A DNA stretch of 64,000 bases from Methylopila capsulata (GTDB lineage Bacteria; Pseudomonadota; Alphaproteobacteria; Rhizobiales; Methylopilaceae): NCBI RefSeq assembly GCF_016907975.1, contig NZ_JAFBCY010000002.1:1054001-1118000 (forward strand), written 5' to 3'. Below the pieces are notes generated by a model. It made no database searches. It was not told the DNA's origin and saw only the letters and a list, made by a program, of their open reading frames with translations. The position numbers and the translations under genes are program-made. Positions 15,164 through 23,083 of the stretch are shown in pieces (within the stretch, counting starts at the first letter, position 1; each line of letters begins with the position of its first letter).

Positions 15164-16468
15164 TCAGTCCCGGTAGATGTCGCGGCGCGTGGGCGGCAGA
15201 TCGACCGCGCCGCTCTTCTGCCGGGCCGAGGACAGCGTCTGGCAGACGCCGATCGAGCCGCGCGCGAAGGCGAGCGAGACGCCGGCCAGATAGGCGATCC
15301 ACATGCGGGTGCGGACCTCGCCGACCTCCGCGATGGCCGCGGCGCGGTTTCCCTGCAGCCGGCGGCACCACAGCGCCGTGGTGCGGGCGTAGTGCCGGCG
15401 CAGCGCCTCTACGTCCTGCGGCTCAAACCCGGCCCGCTCCAGGCCCGAGAGGGTCGAGCCGATGTGGTCGAGCTCCGCCCCGGGGAAGATGTGGCGCAGG
15501 ATGGCCTTGGCCTCGGGCCGCAGCTTGCGGTCGTCGCCAGGCTTCGCGCGCCGGGTGATGGCGTGGTGGAGATAGAGCCCGCCCGGCCGCAGCAGCTTGC
15601 GAATTCCGCGGTAGTAGGCGTCGGCGTTCTTCAGGCCGACGTGCTCGAACATGCCGACCGAGGCGATTTTGTCGAAGGCCCCCGCGACCATCGTCCAGTC
15701 CGCGAGCGCGACGGTGACCCGGCCTTGCAGGCCACGCGCGCGGATCTCCTCCTGGGCGCCCGCCAGCTGCTCCTTGGAGAGCGTCACGCCATGGGCCGTG
15801 ACGCCGTAGACTTCCGCCGCGTGGCAGATCAGGGCGCCCCAGCCGCAGCCCACGTCCAGGAAGGTCTCGCCGGGCTGCAGCCGCAGCTTGCGGCACACCA
15901 GATCGATCTTCGCCCGCTGGGCGGCGTCGAGGTCCTGCTCCCAGTCCTCGAAATAGGCGCAGGAGTAGATCAGCTTCTCGTCCAGAAACAGCCGGTAGAA
16001 GGCGTTCGAGACGTCGTAGTGGTGCGCGATGTTCTTCTGGTTGCTTTCGGGGTCGCCGGACTTGCCCGGCGCCGCGCCGGGCTGGCCCTCCCACGGCAGC
16101 TTCGTCTGGCCGGCGGGCACCTTGAGGAAGGCCGCCGCGCCGCGTGCGAGCTTCAGCGGACCCACGGCGCGCAGCAGATCGCGGCCGCGCACCGAGGGGC
16201 GGCGCTCGGCGAGATCGAAAAGGTCGCCGTTCTCGAGATCGATGCGGCCGAGCGCGTGCAGGCGCACCAGCGTGTCGAGCTTTGGCGACTTCGACAGCGC
16301 CGCGAGGGTGCCTTCGTCGCCGAACTTCACCACCAGCTGGTCAGGGCCGGCGTTCGCGGGGACGGTCGAGCCGTCCCACAGCCTGAGCGCCAGATGGGGG
16401 CCGAGCAGCGGCGCCACCGACGCGGCGATGTCGCGCGCGAGCGCCAAGCGTCGTTCAGCGGCGGTCAT
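15164..16468 (-). CDS. cfa: Cyclopropane-fatty-acyl-phospholipid synthase family methyltransferase
   Basis: 434 residues. Enzymes of this family transfer a methylene from S-adenosylmethionine onto the double bond of membrane phospholipid acyl chains. The marks are NIAHHYDVSNAFYRLFLD, KLIYSCAYF, the SAM-binding loop FLDVGCGWGALICHAAEVYG, GVTLSKEQ, and MFEHVGLKNADAYY. The ATG at 16468 is preceded by GAAGGAG; an ATG at 16495 is possible. It lies away from fab genes. In this GC-rich lineage the substrate would be the FabA-derived unsaturated fatty acids. Confidence 0.88.
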   Translation of the reverse strand: MTAAERRLALARDIAASVAPLLGPHLALRLWDGSTVPANAGPDQLVVKFGDEGTLAALSKSPKLDTLVRLHALGRIDLENGDLFDLAERRPSVRGRDLLRAVGPLKLARGAAAFLKVPAGQTKLPWEGQPGAAPGKSGDPESNQKNIAHHYDVSNAFYRLFLDEKLIYSCAYFEDWEQDLDAAQRAKIDLVCRKLRLQPGETFLDVGCGWGALICHAAEVYGVTAHGVTLSKEQLAGAQEEIRARGLQGRVTVALADWTMVAGAFDKIASVGMFEHVGLKNADAYYRGIRKLLRPGGLYLHHAITRRAKPGDDRKLRPEAKAILRHIFPGAELDHIGSTLSGLERAGFEPQDVEALRRHYARTTALWCRRLQGNRAAAIAEVGEVRTRMWIAYLAGVSLAFARGSIGVCQTLSSARQKSGAVDLPPTRRDIYRD

Positions 16469-16569
16469 CGACCCGGCTCCTTCGCGATCCGCCATGCGTC
16501 CCCATCGCAAGGCGCGTCCCGCACGCCGTGTGCGACGGACGACGCCCCGGGTCAAGCGCGAGGGGGACT

Positions 16570-17418
16570 TCAGCGGCAGATGTCGAACGGGCCAAGATCG
16601 AAGTGGAAGTGGTCGCGGTGTGCGGCGTTGTAGTCGGGCGACAGCACGCCGGCGAACAGGCCGCACGCGCCGTCGCGCACGTCGCGCAAGAAGGCGCCGC
16701 GCGCCCCGCCGTCGCTCCAGTCGCCGAGCACGCTGATCGTGCGGCCGTCCGCGAGACGGAAGGCGGCGACGTCGAGCGCGTTCGCGGTGGCGTGCTGCGA
16801 ACGACGGCCCGTCGCCCGGCCGTAGACATTGCGGCAGGAGTAGCTGCCGAAATGACGGATCTCGGCGAGCTTCGAGCCCAGATGCTTGAGCGCCGCCGGC
16901 TCCACCACGCGCCGCTCCCAGGCCGCCACCGCCGCCGCCATGGCGCAGCGCATCGCCGGCGGGGCGTCGAGCGCGATCGAGGCCGCTGTCGGGACCACGC
17001 CGTCGACGTAGCCGCAGCCCCCGACGAGCGGCCGCGGGGAGGCGGCGCGGACCTCGACCCCGGAGCGCGCCAGCACCCGGCGGCACTGATCGGGGGAGGC
17101 GGCGAGCGCGCGGATGCGCCACTGGGTGAACACGCCCGGCGGGTCGCGCAGGTCGAGCGGCCAATAGCGATCGAGATCGGACGCCAGGATCGTCGCCGTC
17201 ACGCCCATGACGACGGCCGCGCCCAGGAGCCCGCGGGCGACGAGGCGGCCGAGGATCGGGCGGCTTCGCCCGCGAGGCGGCGGTGGAGGCGCTTCGCTCG
17301 GGGCGGGCGTGCGTTCAGAAATCGCTCGCGAGTCCTTTGCTTTCCCAGTCGCCGTAGCGCACGGGCTCCGGGCCCTTGCGGCCGTTGAGCTCCTTGGCCT
17401 TCGCGAGTTCGGCCGCAT
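16570..17418 (-). CDS. Extensin-like family protein, membrane anchored
   Basis: Up to 282 residues. After a Pro-rich segment (APSEAPPPPPRGRSRP) there is one membrane helix (GLLGAAVVMGVTATILAS), then the extensin-like C-terminal domain with cysteines in DQCRRVL, GGCGYVDGV and FGSYSCRNVYGR. The zinc-type motifs SQHATANALDVAAF and HRDHFHFD resemble D-Ala-D-Ala metallopeptidases. The only ATG before the helix is at 17418, which overlaps the SDHAF4 gene by 104 bp in another frame. The first ~35 residues are low-complexity Arg/Ala/Ser, so the true start may be a non-standard codon nearer 17320. The C-terminal domain is certain and the N terminus is not. Confidence 0.82.
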   Translation of the reverse strand: MRPNSRRPRSSTAARARSPCATATGKAKDSRAISERTPAPSEAPPPPPRGRSRPILGRLVARGLLGAAVVMGVTATILASDLDRYWPLDLRDPPGVFTQWRIRALAASPDQCRRVLARSGVEVRAASPRPLVGGCGYVDGVVPTAASIALDAPPAMRCAMAAAVAAWERRVVEPAALKHLGSKLAEIRHFGSYSCRNVYGRATGRRSQHATANALDVAAFRLADGRTISVLGDWSDGGARGAFLRDVRDGACGLFAGVLSPDYNAAHRDHFHFDLGPFDICR

Positions 17419-17506
17419 GGCGCTCGTAGTCGGCGCGGCGGGCCTCGGCCTCGGCCAGCGCGCGGGCGGCGGCCTCGCTCAACGCCTTGTGCGGCTCCTT
17501 GGCCAT
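17315..17506 (-). CDS. SDHAF4/DUF1674 succinate dehydrogenase assembly protein
   Basis: 63 residues. The ATG at 17506 has the Shine-Dalgarno GGAGGGAG. The C-terminal signature NGRKGPEPVRYGDWESKGLA is diagnostic of the DUF1674 family, whose mitochondrial members (SDHAF4/Sdh8) bind the flavinylated SdhA subunit and help to assemble complex II. The N-terminal half is a charged Ala/Glu/Arg helix. No sdh genes are near. The extensin gene starts inside it. Confidence 0.88.
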   Translation of the reverse strand: MAKEPHKALSEAAARALAEAEARRADYERHAAELAKAKELNGRKGPEPVRYGDWESKGLASDF

Positions 17507-17634
17507 GGCCTGCTCCCTCCGCTGATCCGATCGTGACCCCGCGACGCATTGGCGCGAAACGGGGACTCTCCCCACATATAAGTCGCTAGCGCGCCCGCGC
17601 GAGCGTTCGCGACCGAGACGGAGACCCGACCCGC

Positions 17635-18564
17635 ATGAACTACTTCCGCACGGCCCTTCTGCTGGCAGGCATGACCGCGCTGTTCATGGGAGTGGGCTTC
17701 CTGATCGGCGGCAAGGGCGGCCTGATGATCGCCTTCGTCGTGGCGCTCGCCATGAACGCCTGGAGCTACTGGAACTCCGACAAGGCCGTCCTGCGCATGC
17801 ACAACGCGCAGGAGGTGGACGCCCGCTCCGCGCCCGAGTTCTACGGCATGGTGCAGGAGCTCGCCGCCCGCGCCCAGCTGCCGATGCCGCGCGTCTTCAT
17901 CATCGACGAACCGCAGCCGAACGCCTTCGCCACCGGCCGCAACCCCGAGAACGCGGCGGTGGCCGCAACCACGGGTCTGCTCCATTCCCTCAGCCGCGAG
18001 GAAGTGGCGGGGGTGATGGCGCACGAATTGGCGCATGTGAAGAACCACGACACCCTGATCATGACGATCACCGCGACCATTGCCGGCGCGATTTCGATGC
18101 TGGCGAACTTCGGATTTCTGTTCTCCGGCAACCGCGAGAACAACGGTTCGCCCTTCGGCGTGATAGGGTCGATCGCGATGATGATTCTTGCCCCCATCGC
18201 CGCGATGATCGTTCAGATGGCGATCAGCCGCACCCGCGAGTACCAGGCCGACAAGCTCGGCGCCGAGATCTGCGGCCGTCCGGACTGGCTGGCCTCCGCC
18301 CTCGGCAAGATCGCGGGCGGCGCCGCCCGGATCGAGAACGACGCCGCCGAGCGCAACCCCGCGACCGCGCACATGTTCATCATCAACCCGCTCTCGGGCC
18401 ACCGGATGGACAACCTGTTCTCGACCCACCCGGCGACCGAGAACCGCATCGCCGCCCTGATGGAGCTCGCCCGCGGCATGGGCGCCCGTCCGGCGGCCGC
18501 TCCGTCCGGCCCGGCTTCGGGCCCCTGGGGCGGATCGCAGCGCCGAAGCGGCCCCTGGGGTTGA
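17635..18564 (+). CDS. htpX: Zinc metalloprotease HtpX, M48B family
   Basis: 309 residues. HtpX is an inner-membrane protease that degrades misfolded membrane proteins. Two N-terminal membrane helices (residues 5-25 and 29-46) are followed by the zinc motif [14 protein letters not shown] near residue 130, two more hydrophobic segments, and [15 protein letters not shown] holding the third zinc-ligand Glu. A Pro/Gly/Ser-rich tail ends in RRSGPWG. The rsmB frame begins on the TTGA that contains the htpX stop, so the two are probably translationally coupled. Confidence 0.95.
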   Translation: MNYFRTALLLAGMTALFMGVGFLIGGKGGLMIAFVVALAMNAWSYWNSDKAVLRMHNAQEVDARSAPEFYGMVQELAARAQLPMPRVFIIDEPQPNAFATGRNPENAAVAATTGLLHSLSREEVAGVMAHELAHVKNHDTLIMTITATIAGAISMLANFGFLFSGNRENNGSPFGVIGSIAMMILAPIAAMIVQMAISRTREYQADKLGAEICGRPDWLASALGKIAGGAARIENDAAERNPATAHMFIINPLSGHRMDNLFSTHPATENRIAALMELARGMGARPAAAPSGPASGPWGGSQRRSGPWG

Positions 18565-19937
18565 CCCGTCCCCCCGCATTCCGGACCCCGACGCCGGGCC
18601 GCCGCTCGATGGGCGGCACCCAGCGGCCTGCGCCCGAGCCGGTGGGCTTCGGGCCGCGCCGCGTCGCCGTGCGGCTGGTGGAGGGCGTGCTCTCCCGCTC
18701 GCGGCCGCTCGACGGCGCGCTCGAGGCGGAGCACGACCCGACCGGCTTCCGGGCGCTGGACGAGCGCGACCGCGCGCTCGCCCGCGCCATCGCCGGTTCG
18801 ACCCTGCGACGGTTCGGCACTCTGCGTTCCCTGATCGCCGCGAAGCTCGAGAAGGGGCTGCCGAAGAAGGCCGGCCCTCTGGAGGCGATCCTCGCCACCG
18901 GCGCGGCTCAGGCGCTGTTCATGGACACGCCGGCGCACACCGCCGTCGACCTCGCCGTGGCCTGCGCCCGCGCCGATCCGGACGCCCGCCACTTCTCGGG
19001 CCTCGTCAACGCGGTGCTTCGAGGGATCGTCGCCGAGGGCGCGCCGGAGCCGACGCCGGGAGCCGACCTGCCTGCGTGGCTCTACTCCCGCTGGACGCGC
19101 GCCTATGGCGCGGAGACCGCCGCGGCGATCGCGCTTCGGCTGAGCGTCGAGCCGGCGCTCGACCTCACCGTGAAATCGGATCCCGCCGGCTGGGCGGAAA
19201 CGCTCGGCGGGGTCGCGCTACCCACCGGTGGCGTGCGGCTGGCGCAAGGCGGCCGCGTGGCGCAGCTCGCCGGGTTCGACGACGGCGAGTGGTGGGTGCA
19301 GGACGCTGCGGCGGCGCTGCCCGCCCGGCTGTTCGGCGACCTGCAGGGCAAGCGCGCCATCGACCTCTGCGCCGCTCCCGGCGGCAAGACGGCCCAGCTC
19401 GCCGCCGCCGGCGCCGAGGTGGTCGCGGTCGACAAGTCCGCCGAGCGGCTGCGCCGCCTGAGCGACAATCTTTCGCGGCTGAAGCTGTCGGCCGAAGCCC
19501 AGGTCGGCGACGCCGCCGGCGTGTCGCTGGAGCCGGCCGACGCCGTGTTGCTGGACGCGCCCTGCAGCGCCACCGGGACCATCCGCCGGCATCCTGATGT
19601 CGCCTGGATGAAGCGGGAAAGCGACATCGCGACGCTTGCAAAGCTGCAGGCGCGGCTGCTCGACGCCGCGCTTCGGCTGGTGAAGCCGGGCGGCCTGTTG
19701 GTCTACTGCACCTGCTCGCTGGAGCCGGAAGAGGGCGAACATCAGATCGCCGCCTTCCTCGCCCGCGCCGCCGGCCGCGTCGCTGTCGAACCGGTGACCG
19801 AGGCCGAGCTGCCGGGCTACGGCGAGGCCGTGGGTTCGGACGGCTTCCTGCGCACGCTGCCGAGCCATCTCGCGGCGGACGACCCTCGGCTTGCCGGGCT
19901 CGACGGTTTTTTCGCCGCGCGGCTGCGCGTGGGCTGA
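18561..19937 (+). CDS. rsmB: 16S rRNA (cytosine(967)-C(5))-methyltransferase
   Basis: 458 residues. It methylates C967 of 16S rRNA using S-adenosylmethionine. An N-terminal NusB-like domain (from [18 protein letters not shown]) is followed by the methyltransferase domain: SAM loop [20 protein letters not shown], the Cys of [17 protein letters not shown] and the Cys of [16 protein letters not shown]. The frame opens with TTG at 18561, overlapping the htpX stop by four bases. ATG at 18609 is the alternative start and loses only a Pro-rich leader. Confidence 0.93.
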   Translation: MTRPPAFRTPTPGRRSMGGTQRPAPEPVGFGPRRVAVRLVEGVLSRSRPLDGALEAEHDPTGFRALDERDRALARAIAGSTLRRFGTLRSLIAAKLEKGLPKKAGPLEAILATGAAQALFMDTPAHTAVDLAVACARADPDARHFSGLVNAVLRGIVAEGAPEPTPGADLPAWLYSRWTRAYGAETAAAIALRLSVEPALDLTVKSDPAGWAETLGGVALPTGGVRLAQGGRVAQLAGFDDGEWWVQDAAAALPARLFGDLQGKRAIDLCAAPGGKTAQLAAAGAEVVAVDKSAERLRRLSDNLSRLKLSAEAQVGDAAGVSLEPADAVLLDAPCSATGTIRRHPDVAWMKRESDIATLAKLQARLLDAALRLVKPGGLLVYCTCSLEPEEGEHQIAAFLARAAGRVAVEPVTEAELPGYGEAVGSDGFLRTLPSHLAADDPRLAGLDGFFAARLRVG

Positions 19938-20019
19938 CTGGTCCGCGAATCGCGACAAGCGCCTGCAGGTATGCGACGATTCCTGAAATGAGGGGGAAAC
20001 GGCGAAGGGTCCGCATGCC

Positions 20020-21777
20020 ATGAGCGTCGGGGCGCTCGAGGAGGCCGCGCGGCTCATGCGCTTCGCTGTGGGCGAAGGCGTGGGCGGCGGATGGCGGCGG
20101 CTGACCGGCCTCGCCGCGGCGCCGCTGCATGCGACGGGCCGCGCGCCGGACAAGCTCGTGATCGCCCCTCAGGACCTGCGCACCTCCGATCCCACCCGGG
20201 CCGGCGAGATCTACGCCGGCGTGTTCGCCTTCGCGGGCAAGAGCGTGCCGGTCGAAGGAGCCTCGCCCTTCCGGGTCGAGCCGCCCTCGCCGGAATGGGC
20301 GGAGGCGCTGCACGGCTTCGGGTGGCTGCGCCACCTGCGCGCCGCCGACACCACGCTCGCACGGGCCAACGCCCGCGCGCTGGTCGAGGAGTGGATCGCG
20401 CTGGGCGGCGGCGGAGATCCGATCGCCCGCGCCCCCCACGTCACGGCGCGGCGCGTGATCTCCTGGCTCTGCCAGTCGCCGCTGATCCTCGACGGCGCCG
20501 ATCGCGCCTTCTACCGCCGTTTCCTGCGGAGCCTCGCGCGCCAGACGCGAAGGCTGGGCCGCGCGCGCCGTCTCGCGCCCGACGGCCTGCCGCGGCTCAA
20601 CGTGGCCTGCGCGCTGGCCTACGCCGGGCTGTGCTTCGCCGGCGACGGGCGGCTGCTGAAATCAGCCTCCGCCGCGCTTGCGGAGGAGCTCGACCGCCAG
20701 ATCCTGCCGGACGGCGGCCATGTCAGTCGGAACCCGAGCGCGCTGGTCGAGGCCATGCTCGACCTGCTGCCGCTGCGGCAGGCCTACGCCGCGCGCAACG
20801 CCCAGCCGCCGCAGTCGCTTCTGAACGCGGTCGATCGCGCCATGCCGATGATCCGGTTCTTCCGGCACGGCGACGGGGCCTTCGCCCAGTTCAACGGCGC
20901 CGGGCCGACCCAGGCCGACCTGGTGGCGACCATCCTCGCCTATGACGACGCCCGCGGCCCGCTGCCCGAAGAGGCGCCGCATTCCGGCTATGTGCGTCTG
21001 CAGGGCGGGCCCTCGGCCGTGCTTGTCGACGTCGGCCCGCCGCCTCCGCCCGGAGCGTCCCGTGACGCGCACGCCGGGGCTTTGTCGTTCGAGCTGTCCA
21101 GCGGCCCCGAGCAGATCGTGGTCAACTGCGGGGTCCCGCGCTTCGGCCGTGCGAGCTGGGGCGCCGCGCCGCGCGCGACCGCCGCCCATTCGACCCTCGT
21201 CGTCGCCGACACCTCCTCCTGCCGCTTCGCCAGCGAACGCTGCGCCGGACTGCTGGGCCGGATCGTGGTCGCCGGACCGCGTGCGGTCGTCGCCCGGCGC
21301 GAGCGTACGGCCGAGGGCGTGCGGGTCGCGGCGACGCACGACGGCTACGCCCGCCGCTTCGGGCTGATCCACGCACGCACGCTGACGCTGGCCGCTGGGG
21401 GCGACCGGCTCGAAGGGGAAGACGCGCTGCGGCCCGTCCACGCCGGGCGCGGGCCCGAGGATTCGCGCGTCGCGCTCCGGTTTCATCTTCATCCCGGCGT
21501 GCGCGCGAGCGTCACACAGGACGGCCAGGGCGCCATGCTCGCCCTGCCGAGCGGCCGCGGCTGGCTGTTCGCGGCGCCGGGGTTCGCGGTGGAGCTGGAG
21601 GAGAGCATCTATTTCGCGGGCGCCAACGGCCCGCGGCGGACGGAACAGATCGTCGTGCACGCGACGGTGCGCGGCGCGCCGCTGATCGGCTGGAACTTCC
21701 GTCGCCTCGACGGCGATCTCGGGTCGGAACGCCGCGCACGGTCGACCGGGCGGGACGACGGTCCGACGCTGATCTGA
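20020..21777 (+). CDS. Heparinase II/III family protein
   Basis: 585 residues. An N-terminal all-alpha domain (HGFGWLRHLRAADTTLAR, then GRARRLAPDGLPRLNVACALAYAGLC) is followed by a beta-rich C-terminal domain with GAGPTQADLVATILAYDD, VVNCGVPRFGRASWGAAPR and AAHSTLVVADTSSCRF. That His in AAHSTL matches the conserved His of heparinase II/III-like lyases. The polysaccharide target is unknown. No signal peptide is seen. It follows rsmB on the same strand after 82 bp, a linkage also common in related genomes, where purH comes next; here it does not. Confidence 0.88.
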   Translation: MSVGALEEAARLMRFAVGEGVGGGWRRLTGLAAAPLHATGRAPDKLVIAPQDLRTSDPTRAGEIYAGVFAFAGKSVPVEGASPFRVEPPSPEWAEALHGFGWLRHLRAADTTLARANARALVEEWIALGGGGDPIARAPHVTARRVISWLCQSPLILDGADRAFYRRFLRSLARQTRRLGRARRLAPDGLPRLNVACALAYAGLCFAGDGRLLKSASAALAEELDRQILPDGGHVSRNPSALVEAMLDLLPLRQAYAARNAQPPQSLLNAVDRAMPMIRFFRHGDGAFAQFNGAGPTQADLVATILAYDDARGPLPEEAPHSGYVRLQGGPSAVLVDVGPPPPPGASRDAHAGALSFELSSGPEQIVVNCGVPRFGRASWGAAPRATAAHSTLVVADTSSCRFASERCAGLLGRIVVAGPRAVVARRERTAEGVRVAATHDGYARRFGLIHARTLTLAAGGDRLEGEDALRPVHAGRGPEDSRVALRFHLHPGVRASVTQDGQGAMLALPSGRGWLFAAPGFAVELEESIYFAGANGPRRTEQIVVHATVRGAPLIGWNFRRLDGDLGSERRARSTGRDDGPTLI

Positions 21778-22008
21778 GACGCGGGCCGGCATGAGGTTGT
21801 CACGGCGCGGGGGCTTGAGCGCCGGGCTCCGACCTGGTCAGCCCCGCGGTGAGCGGCGCTGAGGCCCGAGCCTTCATTTCCCGCGACGCCTCAGCCGCCC
21901 GGCGCCTCGTCCACGCGGTCGTACTGAACGGCTGTCTTTTCCCTGCGGCCGTGGATCATTTTGCCGGGTGGTCGATCAGTTCCGGGACGCGCCCGGAGCG
22001 CCATGCCG
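21778..22008. other. Intergenic region after the heparinase-family gene
   Basis: 231 bp with no credible gene on either strand. It holds the dyad TCCGGG-ACGCG-CCCGGA at 21981-21997, just past the stop of the 88-residue minus-strand gene. This could act as a weak terminator for it but has no T-run. Confidence 0.35.
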
Positions 22009-22275
22009 TCAGGCGACGAGGGCGGCGGGGAAGGGGATCACGACCGAGGCCGCGCTCACCGCGCCTTCCCGAAAATCCTCAAGGTGGCCGGATTCCACGA
22101 CCTCGTCGATCGCTCGGCGCAGGTCATCGGGGGAGTTGACGTCATGTCCGAGATCGGAGGCGATCGTGGCGGCGCTGCCGATCAGGGCGGCGAACACCAC
22201 GCGCGGGTCCTCCCCGCAACGCTGAAGAGTACGGGCGAGGCGAAGGACTACGGCGTTCACGTCATCGTTCGACAT
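22009..22275 (-). CDS. Small protein of unknown function (88 residues)
   Basis: Supported by a Shine-Dalgarno GGAGG placed 9 bases before the ATG at 22275 and by protein-like composition: VVLRLARTLQRCGEDPRVVF, then AALIGSAATIASDLGH, then a helical NSPDDLRRAIDEVVESGHL. It looks like a compact helical cytoplasmic protein with no signal peptide or membrane helix. Family not recognised. Its upstream region is AT-rich and contains a 19-bp dyad at 22379-22397. Confidence 0.6.
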   Translation of the reverse strand: MSNDDVNAVVLRLARTLQRCGEDPRVVFAALIGSAATIASDLGHDVNSPDDLRRAIDEVVESGHLEDFREGAVSAASVVIPFPAALVA

Positions 22276-22378
22276 TGGATCAGCGCCTCCGCGCCGCTAC
22301 AGGCCCACTCCTTACGAAAGAGCGAGCGCTACACTTGATCAGCAGACAAACTCAGTCCGAATCATTGTTGTTTAACGT

Positions 22379-22397
22379 CAATACTCAGTTTGTATTG
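22379..22397. promoter_or_regulatory. 19-bp dyad next to a -35-like hexamer upstream of the 88-residue gene
   Basis: CAATAC-TCAGTTT-GTATTG on the plus strand. On the minus strand the dyad runs into TTGACG, giving a possible -35 about 100 bases before the ATG at 22275. The surrounding 100 bases are clearly more AT-rich than the genome. A dimeric regulator site is plausible; none can be named. Confidence 0.4.
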
Positions 22398-22444
22398 AAA
22401 TGAGACTGGACTGTGGCTGGGTTGCGTCATTTCCGGCGATTCGT

Positions 22445-22957
22445 TCACGACATGCTGAATCCTTCCGGATCCACGGTCGCCTGCAGCCGCGCCGCGGCGA
22501 GCCGCGCGAACGCGAGCGTGACGGCCTTGCGGCGCGCGCCCGCGAGCGGAAACCGCGGCGCCTCGCGCAGGATGGCCGCGCCGTAGCCGTCGGCGGCGAT
22601 CAGGCCGACGTCCTCGGGGATCAGCGCCTGCGGAAAGTCCGCGCCCACGGCGAAGTAAAGCGCGTCGCAGAACGGCCGATACTCGGGCCACTTGCGGTCG
22701 GAGCGAAAATCCTGCGGGCCGGATTTGATCTCGACGATGATGATCTCGCCGGTGCGGCCGAGCGCCATCACGTCGGCGCGCCGGCCCGAGCGCAGCGGCG
22801 TTTCGCGCAGGCAGCCGTAGCCGGCCGCGACGAAGTGCCGGCACACGCCGCGCGCCAGCGTGGCCGCCACACCCGATAGCGACGACGGCCGCGCAGCCTC
22901 CGCCGCGACGTCGCCGAGCGGTTCGATCGCAGCTCCAGGGGACGAAATGTTCTCCAT
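22445..22957 (-). CDS. mmcB: MmcB-family DNA repair protein
   Basis: 170 residues from the ATG at 22957; the longer frame to 23353 runs antisense to the E1 gene and is rejected. MmcB is an alphaproteobacterial protein needed for mitomycin C resistance. The PD-(D/E)xK nuclease-like core is visible as Asp in SGRRADVMALG and EIKSG in EIIIVEIKSGPQDFRSD, followed by KWPEYRPFCDALYFAVG. A near-match to a LexA box lies 14 bases upstream of the start. It is divergent from the E1 gene. Confidence 0.88.
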   Translation of the reverse strand: MENISSPGAAIEPLGDVAAEAARPSSLSGVAATLARGVCRHFVAAGYGCLRETPLRSGRRADVMALGRTGEIIIVEIKSGPQDFRSDRKWPEYRPFCDALYFAVGADFPQALIPEDVGLIAADGYGAAILREAPRFPLAGARRKAVTLAFARLAAARLQATVDPEGFSMS

Positions 22958-22970
22958 ACGTTCGATAATG

Positions 22971-22985
22971 GCACGAACAGGGAAC
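22971..22985 (-). promoter_or_regulatory. Imperfect LexA-type box upstream of mmcB
   Basis: Minus strand GTTCCCTGTTCGTGC fits GTTC-N7-GTTC at seven of eight fixed bases. It sits 14 bases before the mmcB ATG. mmcB is SOS-controlled in Caulobacter as I recall, which makes the site plausible, but the mismatch keeps it weak. Confidence 0.3.
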
Positions 22986-23083
22986 GGCGCAAGCGTGAAG
23001 TTCAGTCGTGCTCGTAGGCCGGTCGACGCGGGGCGCGCGGCGGCTATGATGGCGGTCCCAGACCCGGAACAGGACGCAAGATC

